DNA from: JAGTVB01 sp964624765
Lineage (GTDB): Bacteria; Pseudomonadota; Gammaproteobacteria; HK1
Direction: 5' to 3'
Length of the DNA: 52,487 nt
Assembly (NCBI GenBank): GCA_964624765.1
Contig: CAZUZO010000005.1
Span: 1 to 52,487 of the forward strand
Made by a program: the position numbers and the translations under genes. Under the pieces are notes generated by a model that saw nothing but the letters and a program-made list of their open reading frames with translations, was not told the DNA's origin and made no database searches. The number at the start of each line of letters is the position of its first letter. Position 1 is the first letter of the stretch. This document shows, in pieces, positions 25,292-33,593 of the stretch.

Positions 25292-26791
25292 TCAGAACTT
25301 GTGTGCGCCATGAGTACCGAGACTCATGAGGAACTGCAGGTACACGTAGTCAAACTTCTCGCGGTTCCCATCGATACTGATATCCGCCCTGGAGTACTGC
25401 AACCGCAGGCGGGAAAATTCCGTCGGCGTCCAGGTCAACGCGGCGGTCCAGCGGTCGGAAGTGTCCCATTCGCGTAGCGTGTTCCCACCACTTTCCAGCT
25501 TGTTGGTGGTCAGACCCACATTGTCATAGCGAAGCCCCACTTGCCAACGCGGCGCGATGCCGTACACGCCCTGAATGTAGATCGCATCTTCGGTGAACTT
25601 GCGCTCCGCGCCGACCTGCTCTGGTCTGGCCTGGTGGAAGCGCAAGTTCAGATCTTTGAGCTGCCACAGATACTCGGCTTGCAGCTTGAAAGAGCCCGTT
25701 CCGTGGCGGCGGCCGGCATCGTATTTGTAGACGCTATCGAGGCCCCACATCCAGGCATCGCCCTGCAAGGTGTGCAGGTTGCCGTCCTCGGGGTCGCCAT
25801 GGATCTCCTGATGCTGATCGGCGTAGGCGCCCCATAGCCCTAGCTGTAAGGCATGATTGAACCCCAGATCCGGTGAGTACTTAGCGAAGGCAGTATACAG
25901 GCTTGGAACATCGCTCTTGTCATACAGGTTAAGCGCATCTGCGCTAAGCCCGACATCGACTAACTCGTCCTCCAATGTCTCGTCCACTTCGGCTCGGGCG
26001 CCGAATTGTTCCTGATTGCCCTGTAGGATCTCGGTGCCGAACAGCGTGTAGTGTCCCCATGCCGGAAGCCAGGTGAGTTGTACACCGGTATCCACCAGCA
26101 CCGCCTCGCCAAAAAGATTGATGTACGCGAGATTCTGGTCGGTGAAATCCCATTGGTGGGGATGCTGATTGTTGATGTAACCGATATCAGAGAAAAACTT
26201 GCCGCCTTTCACCTTCAGACCATAGGGCAGCGAACGGGTCTGGAACCAAGCTTCCTCGAGCCCGACGTCACCGTCGCCATCGACGGCCAGGTAGGCCGTG
26301 GCGTCGAAGTAAGGGTCGACGGTAGCCGAAAACGCGATCTCCACTTCGCGCAAGTTGAACCCCTGCTCCGCCCCACCGTGATCATGGCCGCCGTGATCGT
26401 GGCCACCGTGGGCATGGCTGATGCCGTCGGCCATGCGAAGCAACTCCGTGCCCTGGCCGTCAATATCATCGTGGTAGAAGTTGCCGTCAAGGATGACGGA
26501 AATCTGCGGGTTAAAGGCGATCCCAGAGGTGATCGTCCCCGGTGCTTCGGCGTTGGGTCGGGCAGTTGCCGTGCCTGTTCGCCGGTCAGCGTCTCTCTCG
26601 TCCGTTGTCTGCTGCACGGTCTGTTCAGCGGCTTGCAGGCGTTGCTCGAGCTCACGGATTTTCTCCTCGTGCTCGGCTTTCATCTCTTCGATGAGGCGTT
26701 TGACCTCGTCGACGTCCGCGTTATCGGCGGTTAGGGCGCCAAAGGGCGCCGCAAGGGCAAGGGTTGCTGCCCCCATCAGTAAGCGTTTCAT
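25292..26791 (-). CDS. Outer-membrane beta-barrel protein with His-rich loop, probably zinc-related
   Basis: After a signal peptide (KRLLMGAATLALAAPFGALTA) come a coiled-coil (VKRLIEEMKAEHEEKIRELEQRL region, residues about 27-60), a linker, and a long barrel rich in alternating aromatic residues, ending FLMSLGTHGAHKF. A loop near residue 130 reads HAHGGHDHGGHDHGG, a plausible zinc-capturing segment. Porins of this type occur next to zinc ABC transporters. I chose the ATG at 26791, with GGAGAA 5 nt before it. The gene lies 12 bp before the binding-protein gene, in one operon. Exact role is inferred. Confidence 0.72.
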   Translation of the reverse strand: MKRLLMGAATLALAAPFGALTADNADVDEVKRLIEEMKAEHEEKIRELEQRLQAAEQTVQQTTDERDADRRTGTATARPNAEAPGTITSGIAFNPQISVILDGNFYHDDIDGQGTELLRMADGISHAHGGHDHGGHDHGGAEQGFNLREVEIAFSATVDPYFDATAYLAVDGDGDVGLEEAWFQTRSLPYGLKVKGGKFFSDIGYINNQHPHQWDFTDQNLAYINLFGEAVLVDTGVQLTWLPAWGHYTLFGTEILQGNQEQFGARAEVDETLEDELVDVGLSADALNLYDKSDVPSLYTAFAKYSPDLGFNHALQLGLWGAYADQHQEIHGDPEDGNLHTLQGDAWMWGLDSVYKYDAGRRHGTGSFKLQAEYLWQLKDLNLRFHQARPEQVGAERKFTEDAIYIQGVYGIAPRWQVGLRYDNVGLTTNKLESGGNTLREWDTSDRWTAALTWTPTEFSRLRLQYSRADISIDGNREKFDYVYLQFLMSLGTHGAHKF

Positions 26792-26848
26792 TGGGTTCTC
26801 CCACAATCGTGACCAGTCTGCCGGAAGTGGCCGGCATGTGTTTCTGCG

Positions 26849-27205
26849 TCAGTGGGACGTCGACGGAGGGCCGCGGGCAGAACATCCCCTGACAGCTACC
26901 GTGCCGGGGCGGATGTCAGGCGGCGTTGCTTTGAGGAGCGGTGAAGAGCCGTGTACTGGCGCCGGGTTAGGCGTGGCCGTGGCCAGCGCGATTCCGCCAC
27001 CGATGAGACATATCTCACAGCGTGCTTCGGCGTCGTGACCGTCAAGGTGTTCCAGGACGTGGAGAGCGAGGAGCAGCTGACCCAAGACTAGACAGAGCGC
27101 CAGCGCTAGCTGTGGCCAAAGACTCCCACGTACGGCCGTTCGGCGCAACAGACTAGATGACGATGGCAATGCAGCAACCCCTCTACTCGGACGTTGGCTC
27201 CTCAA
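26849..27205 (-). CDS. Small membrane protein with Cys pair (DUF2946-like)
   Basis: The predicted 118-residue protein has one strong membrane helix (WPQLALALCLVLGQLLLALH), then HVLEHLDGHDAEARCEICLI: a His-rich and CxxC segment just outside the membrane, and a low-complexity tail. Similar small proteins sit at the head of zinc or copper gene clusters in proteobacteria; function is unknown. The start may be internal. It is the first gene after the Zur-like site and precedes the outer-membrane protein by 57 bp. Confidence 0.6.
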   Translation of the reverse strand: MRSQRPSRGVAALPSSSSLLRRTAVRGSLWPQLALALCLVLGQLLLALHVLEHLDGHDAEARCEICLIGGGIALATATPNPAPVHGSSPLLKATPPDIRPGTVAVRGCSARGPPSTSH

Positions 27206-27212
27206 GAAAGAC

Positions 27213-27232
27213 AGGTTATAACATTGCGTTTT
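27213..27232 (-). promoter_or_regulatory. Zur-box-like operator with overlapping -10
   Basis: On the minus strand, GCAATGTTATAACCTGTC matches the left half of the gammaproteobacterial Zur consensus (AATGTTATA) well and the right half poorly. TATAAC inside it could be a -10, with TTGCCG 16 bp upstream as a weak -35. It lies just before the first gene of the zinc cluster, so zinc-bound Zur would block transcription. Confidence 0.5.
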
Positions 27233-27551
27233 GATCCGGCAAGTCGAATCGTTAAGGCTATTTTACGATGTCTTGCCTTATCCACTCTTGAGAGATTCAG
27301 GACCTCCCTTTCCCTTGCTTGAATGGGGCGCAGACGCACCGCTGGGTGCAAACGTCACGGTGGTAGAAATAACTTACATGTGCCTCTAACTCCACACCAT
27401 TCCCACTCTGTAGTCGCATGACGTCTGAATTGGCTTGGCGATTGACTTCAGGGGCTCATGGTGTAGATTCTTAGACATCGTTGGTAAGGGGGGGGCGAGT
27501 AACAACGGCTTGTTAGATGTTATCGCCCCCTTAAATCAAGCAATTCTCAGT

Positions 27552-28973
27552 ATGTCTAGTGACCATACCGCACTCGGAGGCACTCACCTGTTAGGGGGAG
27601 CCTGGCGGTACAAGTACCGAATCCTTTTAGCGACTTTAATTGCCGTGTCAGCTACCGGGATCGGCTCGGCGCTGACAGCGCCCCGCTACGTGGCCAGAAC
27701 CAGCTTTGTGCTGCAGTCGGCCGCGACGGCTCATTTAGGGACGCAGGGGATTTCGACCACAGGCCGGGAGCGAGCGGCGCTCCGGGCGAGCATGAGTACG
27801 GCGCTTGAAATTCTTCACAGTCAATACCTAAAGGAACAAGTGCTTAAGGCATTGGGCTCGGAGGAGCTCTACCCTGGGCTAGGGCCAATGACTGCCAACG
27901 ACCAGGCGCTATCGCCAACACGGGCACTGCCAACTCATCCGCTGCTTTTCGGTAGGGGATCGGCATTGAATTCTACCTCCCCAGTCATGGAGCGAGCATT
28001 AGCTCGTTTCGAGGAAGCGCTTGCCATTTATGCGGAAGAAAACGCCAGGATCATACGCTTGTCTTTTCGCCATGAGGATCCTGACAAGGCGATTTCTGTC
28101 TTGGAAAGTATCCTCAATGTGTTTTCCCTGAAGCATGGCGAGATGTATAACCCGACCGATGTCGGGTTCATGGCGGAAAGGCTATCTGAGCACCGTGAAG
28201 CACTGGAGGGATCCGAAGGTGCTATTCAGGTGCTCAGTGAACGATACGGGTTGTTTCACCCGGATGAACAGATCGCGCTTTTACTCAAGAGGCGCGATCG
28301 GCTGGATACGGCGTCTCACCGGTTGGAGGGCCATATAAAAAGAATACAAGAGGAAATTGCATCCCTTAAGCAGGCATTGCAAGAGATACCCAGCACGGTG
28401 ACCTTGCACACCGATGTCCAGGAAACAATCGATGCATTCGACAGAACTGAGCGCCCGCGGGAACGATACCAACAGAAAATGGTGAGGACGGGAAGAAACG
28501 AAGCCCATGAAAAATTGGACTTACAGATTCGTCGCCTTAATGCTGAACTGGCGGGTTCGTTGGCGGAGCGCAATGAGGTTGCGGGGCAGCGAGACCAGGT
28601 TGCCAGTGAGTTGCCCAGGTTAACTGAGGGGAAGTGGCAACTTCATAGGCTGACTCGCGAGCTAACAGTGAGAGAGAGCAGCTACCAAACGTATCTCGCA
28701 AGATTGGAAACGGCCAGAATTCAGGAGAGCCTAAATCGCAGCCAAATGCGTAATATTGGCCTCATTCAACCCCCTACCGCAACGGTGGCGCCGCTATTTG
28801 ACCGGAGAATAGCTGCTCACTTATTGGTAGGGGGTATCGGCGGCTTACTGGTTTCTCTCTTGGTCGCCTTCATCTATGCGTATCGGCGTCGCGGGCTGGA
28901 GATGCGCGATTCCCTGGAGAAGCGGTTCGGGATCCCCGTGCTGGCTACGATGCCGGATAGGAAACGGGCCTGA
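27552..28973 (+). CDS. Wzz-type polysaccharide chain-length protein
   Basis: The protein of about 473 residues has the Wzz plan: a membrane helix near the N-terminus (YRILLATLIAVSATGIGSAL), a large periplasmic coiled-coil domain of about 350 residues (for example HREALEGSEGAIQVLSERYGLF), and a second membrane helix (AAHLLVGGIGGLLVSLLVAFIYAYRR) followed by a short cytosolic tail ending VLATMPDRKRA. Such proteins set the length of exported polysaccharides with a CpsD-type ATPase, and one follows. No glycosyltransferase or Wzx/Wzy gene is nearby. I prefer the ATG at 27552; the frame is open to 27435. The TGA stop coincides with a worn repeat end. Confidence 0.72.
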   Translation: MSSDHTALGGTHLLGGAWRYKYRILLATLIAVSATGIGSALTAPRYVARTSFVLQSAATAHLGTQGISTTGRERAALRASMSTALEILHSQYLKEQVLKALGSEELYPGLGPMTANDQALSPTRALPTHPLLFGRGSALNSTSPVMERALARFEEALAIYAEENARIIRLSFRHEDPDKAISVLESILNVFSLKHGEMYNPTDVGFMAERLSEHREALEGSEGAIQVLSERYGLFHPDEQIALLLKRRDRLDTASHRLEGHIKRIQEEIASLKQALQEIPSTVTLHTDVQETIDAFDRTERPRERYQQKMVRTGRNEAHEKLDLQIRRLNAELAGSLAERNEVAGQRDQVASELPRLTEGKWQLHRLTRELTVRESSYQTYLARLETARIQESLNRSQMRNIGLIQPPTATVAPLFDRRIAAHLLVGGIGGLLVSLLVAFIYAYRRRGLEMRDSLEKRFGIPVLATMPDRKRA

Positions 28974-29001
28974 GAGCTTGTGAAAACGACTGCGTTGCGC
29001 C
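28971..29001 (+). repeat. Worn repeat end at the wzz-like stop codon
   Basis: Directly after the TGA stop (28971-28973) comes GAGCTTGTGAAAA, the family B terminal repeat with one change (identical to the reverse complement of the right end at 47063-47075), then CGACTGCGTTGCGCC, reminiscent of family A interior. No right end is recognisable. Confidence 0.5.
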
Positions 29002-29040
29002 GGGGTTGGAACGGTTGCCTCGCTATCAGAGAGAACTACC

Positions 29041-29856
29041 ATGAAGCATATCGCTCGCCACCAAGGGTCGCCAGCCGAGACTGACATGCGCGCCGTTGTG
29101 AAACCATCCGTAGGAGTATCTCGATCCCGAGCGGCGGATACCCCAGAGTGGTGCTTGTCTTCGGTTGGACAAAGCCGCGGATTCCATGACGAGGCTATTC
29201 TCGTTGGGCTGTTCCAGAAACTTGATACCTTATTGCCTCCTTCCGGTCCTAGGATCGTTGCGTTTATGGGACCGAAGGGAGGTGAGGGTGTAACGACCTT
29301 GGTCGAAGATCTCGCCTACTGTGTGACGGCGCGACTGGGCAAAGCGGTGTTAGTGATTGAGGCCGAACCGCCTGTGGAGATCGGCAGAGAGCTGGCGCAG
29401 AGAGAAAAGCGTTCTGACAGCGATCCCGCGATCGACCTCACAACCGCTCGTGATGCCTTCGGCTATGGGCGTTCCGGCGGGGGGCTGGTCTCCACCCAAA
29501 CGGAAAAGGGCCTTTTAACGCCACGTCGTGACAAAGAGAAGGCAGTGCATCCGGTTGAAGGTGTCAGTTTGTATGCCCTTAAAGCGTCCTTGGCTGATAT
29601 CACCCCTGCCCCACTGGAGACCCTCCTCGATGGCGTGGGACAGCCGTTGGATCTTGTCATCATCGATTCGCCTTCGGCAGCTCAGAGACAGACCATGCTG
29701 GCTATTTCCCGCTGTACCGATGCTGTCGTGCTGGTGTTGGATGCTAACCGAATCGATCCGGTGACCACCGAAGAGGTGATCGCTGAACTGCGTGGGCTAG
29801 GGGTGAGGGTCCTAGGTCTCGTATTGAACCGTGCCAAATCGGCTCCCGGGCTGTAG
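29041..29856 (+). CDS. CpsD/BY-kinase-like P-loop ATPase with altered Walker A
   Basis: The 271-residue protein has the fold order of CpsD-type ATPases that pair with Wzz: IVAFMGPKGGEGVTTLVEDLAYCV (deviant Walker A region), KAVLVIEA (Walker A'), LDLVIIDSPSA (Walker B) and VLVLDANRIDPVTTEEV. The usual GK(S/T) of Walker A is GVTT, so the catalytic Lys is replaced; variants like this exist among exopolysaccharide ATPases, so it may not be inactive. There is no C-terminal Tyr cluster. It lies 67 bp after the wzz-like gene and ends next to a truncated family B repeat. Confidence 0.65.
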   Translation: MKHIARHQGSPAETDMRAVVKPSVGVSRSRAADTPEWCLSSVGQSRGFHDEAILVGLFQKLDTLLPPSGPRIVAFMGPKGGEGVTTLVEDLAYCVTARLGKAVLVIEAEPPVEIGRELAQREKRSDSDPAIDLTTARDAFGYGRSGGGLVSTQTEKGLLTPRRDKEKAVHPVEGVSLYALKASLADITPAPLETLLDGVGQPLDLVIIDSPSAAQRQTMLAISRCTDAVVLVLDANRIDPVTTEEVIAELRGLGVRVLGLVLNRAKSAPGL

Positions 29857-29916
29857 GAGCGAGCACCGTCCAACGCCGCTATCGGGTCGTGTAGCAAGTT
29901 TTTTCACAACCTCTCA
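29857..29916 (+). repeat. Family B right half, truncated
   Basis: GAGCGAGCACCG through TTTTTTCACAACCTC (ending 29913) matches the right half of family B, followed by TCA. The left half is missing and the sequence starts right at the TAG stop of the ATPase gene. A second, more diverged partial copy follows at about 29924-29980 (CCATCCAGCGCCGCTAGCGG, CAAGCTCTGAG). Confidence 0.75.
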
Positions 29917-30089
29917 GTTAAGGCGAAGAACGGGCGCCATCCAGCGCCGCTAGCGGCAGGTACCCTTTGCAAGCTCTGAGGGTGCGATCCCGTGTATGAC
30001 CGAACCGGGCTGATATCGATGGTGTCCTTGGACCGGCACAAAGCGTGCTTTCATTATCGGCAACCGAACCGACCGGGGCCGAGCGTAAT

Positions 30090-30845
30090 GTGACTACACA
30101 ACTCGAACTGCAGATGGTGGCACAGCCGGACGAGATAACCTGCGGTCCGACCTGTCTGCACGCTCTGTACCGTTATTATGGGGAGGAGATCACCGTCGGC
30201 CAGGTTATCGGCGAGTGCCATACCCTGGAGAGCGGCGGCACACTGGCGGTATTTCTTGCTTGTCATGCCCTGCGCAAGGGCTATGACGCCACCATCTATA
30301 CTTACAATTTGCAGGTTTTTGACCCCACCTGGTTCGGACCCATTGAGGCGGATATCCGCGATCGATTGCTGCGACAGATAGCTCACAAGCCGGATGCGAA
30401 GCTCCATACCGCGACTCGGGGTTACCTGGAATTCATCGAGGGCGGTGGACGGCTACGCTTCGTGGATCTGACTCCCGATCTGATCCGAGGTTACCTCAAA
30501 CGGGCAATCCCTATCCTGACCGGCCTCAGTGCGACTTACCTGTACCATTGTGCGCGGGAGTATGGGCCCAAAGATACCTACGATGATATTCGCGGTGAAC
30601 CATCAGGCCACTTCGTGGTGCTGACCGGCTACGATCCGACCCACCGTAACGTGCTGATCGCAGACCCCTTACATTCCAACCCCGTTTCCCAAACCCACCG
30701 CTATGCGGTCAGCATCGACCGGGCTATCTGTGCCATTTTGCTCGGCGTACTGACCCATGACGCTAATCTGCTCATCATTCGGCCAAGCAGAACCGCGGCC
30801 GGACGGGGGGAGCGTGCTGGTTCTCATCGTCGTCGACGATCCTAA
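30090..30845 (+). CDS. Peptidase C39-like (papain-fold) protein
   Basis: The 251-residue protein has the C39-like catalytic triad: Cys in ITCGPTCLHALYRYYG, His in SGHFVVLTGYD and Asp in LIADPLHSNP. There is no signal peptide or transporter domain, so it is cytosolic, unlike bacteriocin-exporter C39 proteins. It is the first gene of a coupled three-gene operon with an RLAN/RimK ligase and a GCS2 ligase. It may trim or transfer the product of those ligases. I prefer the GTG at 30090; the frame extends to a GTG at 30045. It overlaps the next gene by 32 nt. Confidence 0.7.
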   Translation: MTTQLELQMVAQPDEITCGPTCLHALYRYYGEEITVGQVIGECHTLESGGTLAVFLACHALRKGYDATIYTYNLQVFDPTWFGPIEADIRDRLLRQIAHKPDAKLHTATRGYLEFIEGGGRLRFVDLTPDLIRGYLKRAIPILTGLSATYLYHCAREYGPKDTYDDIRGEPSGHFVVLTGYDPTHRNVLIADPLHSNPVSQTHRYAVSIDRAICAILLGVLTHDANLLIIRPSRTAAGRGERAGSHRRRRS

Positions 30846-32289
30846 AGACTGGCCGCTGCAAGTCGGCGATGTGGATGTGGTGTCGGCCCGTGACTATCTG
30901 GCCGATCCCGTCTACAGCGAGCTGCGCGGTGCCCGGGTTTTCAACCTGTGCCGTTCCTACCGCTATCAGAACGTGGGGTACTATGTTTCTTTACTCGCAA
31001 CGGCGCGCGGTCATCGCCCGTTGCCCAGCATCACCACGGTGCAGGATCTCAAGTCCCGCACCATCATCCGCATTCTCTCGGAAGAGCTCGACGCGCTCAT
31101 TCAGAAGAGTCTGGCATCGCTGCAGACAAGCGATTTCACCCTAAGCATTTATTTTGGTCGCAACCTCGCGGCACGTTATGACCGTCTCAGCCTACGCCTC
31201 TTTAACCTGTTTCAGTCCCCGTTACTGCGGGCGCAATTCGTGCGTGACGGGCGCTGGGAATTGCAGAACATACGCCCCATCGGCGCCGCCGAGATTCCGA
31301 CTGAACATCATCGGTTTGTGGTGCAGGCGGCTCAGGATCACTTTGCCGGCCGCTGTCATCGACCGCGCAAGCGACGCCCGCCGCGCTATGACCTTGCCAT
31401 TCTTTACGATCCGACCGAGCAGGAGGCACCCTCCAACGCCAGGGCCATTCAACGCTTCGTACGTATGAGTGAAAAACTGGGGCTGGGGGTGGATCTCATC
31501 ACCCGCGACGATTACGGGCGGCTGCCAGAGTACGATGGGCTGTTTATACGCACCACCACGAGCGTCATGCATTACACTTATCGCTTTGCGCGGCGCGCCG
31601 CAGCGGAGGGTCTGGTAGTCATCGATGATCCCGAGTCGATCCTCAAGTGCACCAACAAGGTTTACCTTGCCGAACTTCTCAGTCGTCACGGCATCCGCAT
31701 GCCGAAGACGTTGATCGTGCACAAGGGCAACGTGGATGCCATCGTCTCCGCCTTGGGGCTTCCCTGCGTGCTCAAACAGCCGGACAGCTCCTTCTCCAAA
31801 GGTGTAGTGAAGGTGGAGCAGCAAGCGGCTCTGAAGGGGACGGTGGCGGCGCTACTGGAGAGCTCCGAGCTCATCGTGGCCCAGGAGTTCCTGCCCACGG
31901 ACTTTGATTGGCGGGTCGGCATCTTCGACCGCCGCCCCCTCTATGTCTGCAAGTACTTCATGGCGCGCCGTCACTGGCAGATCGTGCATCGCCAGGAGGG
32001 GACCGGCAAACGTCTGGAGGGCGCGGCGCAGACCCTCCCCGTGGAGGCGGCACCTTCGCAAGTCATACAGACCGCGCTGCGCGCTGCCAATCTCATCGGC
32101 AATGGACTCTATGGCGTGGACATCAAACAGGTGGGCCGACGCAGCTATGTCATCGAGATCAATGACAACCCCAATATCGATGCCGGTCTCGAGGACGAGG
32201 TGCTAAAGGAGGAGCTCTACCGAGTCATCATGAGCGGATTCCTGCAGCGTATCGAACAACAAAAAATGTTGCCTCCGCTGGCGCCGTGA
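30814..32289 (+). CDS. RimK-family ATP-grasp ligase with RLAN N-domain
   Basis: The 491-residue protein has an N-terminal RLAN domain (from VLVLIVVDDPKDWPL through the SIYFGRNLAARYDRLS region, about 1-200) and a C-terminal ATP-grasp domain: KCTNKVYLAELLSRHGIRMPKT, LPCVLKQPDSSFSKGVVKV (ATP lysines), VAQEFLPTDFDWRVGI, and the Mg-binding YVIEINDNPNIDAG. RimK-type enzymes add amino acids, often glutamate, to a carboxylate. The GTG at 30814 follows GGGGGGAG. The gene overlaps the C39 gene and its stop overlaps the next start (GTGA). Substrate is unknown. Confidence 0.78.
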   Translation: MLVLIVVDDPKDWPLQVGDVDVVSARDYLADPVYSELRGARVFNLCRSYRYQNVGYYVSLLATARGHRPLPSITTVQDLKSRTIIRILSEELDALIQKSLASLQTSDFTLSIYFGRNLAARYDRLSLRLFNLFQSPLLRAQFVRDGRWELQNIRPIGAAEIPTEHHRFVVQAAQDHFAGRCHRPRKRRPPRYDLAILYDPTEQEAPSNARAIQRFVRMSEKLGLGVDLITRDDYGRLPEYDGLFIRTTTSVMHYTYRFARRAAAEGLVVIDDPESILKCTNKVYLAELLSRHGIRMPKTLIVHKGNVDAIVSALGLPCVLKQPDSSFSKGVVKVEQQAALKGTVAALLESSELIVAQEFLPTDFDWRVGIFDRRPLYVCKYFMARRHWQIVHRQEGTGKRLEGAAQTLPVEAAPSQVIQTALRAANLIGNGLYGVDIKQVGRRSYVIEINDNPNIDAGLEDEVLKEELYRVIMSGFLQRIEQQKMLPPLAP

Positions 32290-33542
32290 GTGTGCCGCAG
32301 TGGTTGTCGCTATTCGGCGGCTATGGTATTGAAATGGAGTACATGGTCGTCGACCGTGACACGTTGTCGATCTTACCGGTGGTCGATGAGATCCTGCGTG
32401 CCGTGGCCGGGGAGTACGTTGCCTCGACCGAGCAGGACGCACTTGCCTGGTCCAATGAACTGGTGTTGCATGTGATCGAGCTCAAGACCAATGGCCCAGC
32501 TGCGATGCTCGAAGGGTTGCCGCAGGCTCTTGCTGCGGACGTCACGCGCCTCAATGGGTTGCTCGCATCGATGGGCGGCCGGCTCATGCCAACCGCTATG
32601 CATCCCTGGATGGATCCGGGTCGGGAGACGCGTCTTTGGCCGCACGCGGACAACGCCATTTATGCAGCTTACGACCGAATCTTCGGTTGCCAGGGCCACG
32701 GCTGGTCCAACCTCCAGAGTACCCATATCAACCTGCCGTTTGCCGATGATGAGGAGTTCGAGCGTCTACACGCAGCGATTCGCTGCCTGCTTCCTATTCT
32801 GCCTGCCCTAGCTGCCAGTTCACCGGTCGCCGAGGGGCGCTGCACCGGTTGGATGGACACCCGGCTGCAAGCCTATCGTGGAAATGCCCGCAAGATTCCA
32901 TCGATCGCGGGGCGTATCATTCCGGAGCATGCCGCAACTCGGGCGGAGTACGAACGCGTCATTCTGGCACCCATGTACGCCGATATCGCGCCGCATGATC
33001 CAGCCGGTGTGCTGCAGCACGAGTGGTTGAACTCCCGCGGCGCCATCGCGCGTTTCGATCGTCATGCCATCGAGATCCGGTTGCTCGATATCCAGGAATG
33101 TCCGCTGGCGGATCTGGCCATCGCCGCCGCCATCGTGGCGGTCTTGCAGGCGTTGGTGGCTGAGCGCTGGTGCAGCCTGGCCGAGCAGCAGTCCCTCGCA
33201 ATCGAAGCCCTCGAAGCGGTGTTGCTGGACACGATTCGTTTCGGGGATCAGGCTATCATTCGTGACCGGCGCTATCTCGGTCAGATGGGGTTCCCCGATG
33301 AGTTCGCCAATGCCGGGGATCTCTGGCAGCATGTGCTCGAGTCGCTGCATCCCAGTCCTCTGGACCCTGGCACGCCTTGGCGCGCGCCACTCGCTGTCAT
33401 CTTGCAACAGGGCTGTCTGGCCCGGCGGATCCGAACCGCACTCGATCCTGCGGTGTCCCGGGCGCGGCTTAGAGAGGTGTTTGGTGAGCTTTGCGATTGT
33501 CTGTCGGCGGGGCGGTTGTTTCTCGGGTCGGTGGCCACGTGA
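32286..33542 (+). CDS. Glutamate-cysteine ligase family 2 (GCS2) protein
   Basis: The 418-residue protein begins SLFGGYGIEMEYMVVDRDT, with the Glu-rich metal site of the carboxylate-amine ligase superfamily, then SNELVLHVIELKTNGP, STHINLPF, RKIPSIAGRIIPE and IEIRLLDIQECP. These fit GCS2-type enzymes, which join glutamate by its side-chain carboxylate to an amine. The partner RimK-type ligase and C39 protein suggest a short gamma-linked product. Translation is coupled to the ligase (GTGA). The stop TGA (33540-33542) is also the 3-bp flank of a family A remnant. Confidence 0.76.
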   Translation: MSVPQWLSLFGGYGIEMEYMVVDRDTLSILPVVDEILRAVAGEYVASTEQDALAWSNELVLHVIELKTNGPAAMLEGLPQALAADVTRLNGLLASMGGRLMPTAMHPWMDPGRETRLWPHADNAIYAAYDRIFGCQGHGWSNLQSTHINLPFADDEEFERLHAAIRCLLPILPALAASSPVAEGRCTGWMDTRLQAYRGNARKIPSIAGRIIPEHAATRAEYERVILAPMYADIAPHDPAGVLQHEWLNSRGAIARFDRHAIEIRLLDIQECPLADLAIAAAIVAVLQALVAERWCSLAEQQSLAIEALEAVLLDTIRFGDQAIIRDRRYLGQMGFPDEFANAGDLWQHVLESLHPSPLDPGTPWRAPLAVILQQGCLARRIRTALDPAVSRARLREVFGELCDCLSAGRLFLGSVAT

Positions 33543-33577
33543 GAAGCTGTTTTAAAACGTCGCGAGTGCTGGCGCAG
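33540..33577 (+). repeat. Family A remnant, left end only
   Basis: TGA (33540-33542, the stop codon of the GCS2 gene) is followed by GAAGCTGTTTTAAAACGTCGCGAGTGC, the left end and subterminal motif of family A. The remainder is gone; the antiporter gene begins at 33594. Confidence 0.75.
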
Positions 33578-33593
33578 CATCGGTAGGGATTAG

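Noticed and set aside
29041..29856. CpsD-like protein as certainly inactive
   Set aside because: The Walker A lysine is replaced, but similar variants occur in presumably functional exopolysaccharide ATPases, so loss of activity cannot be claimed.
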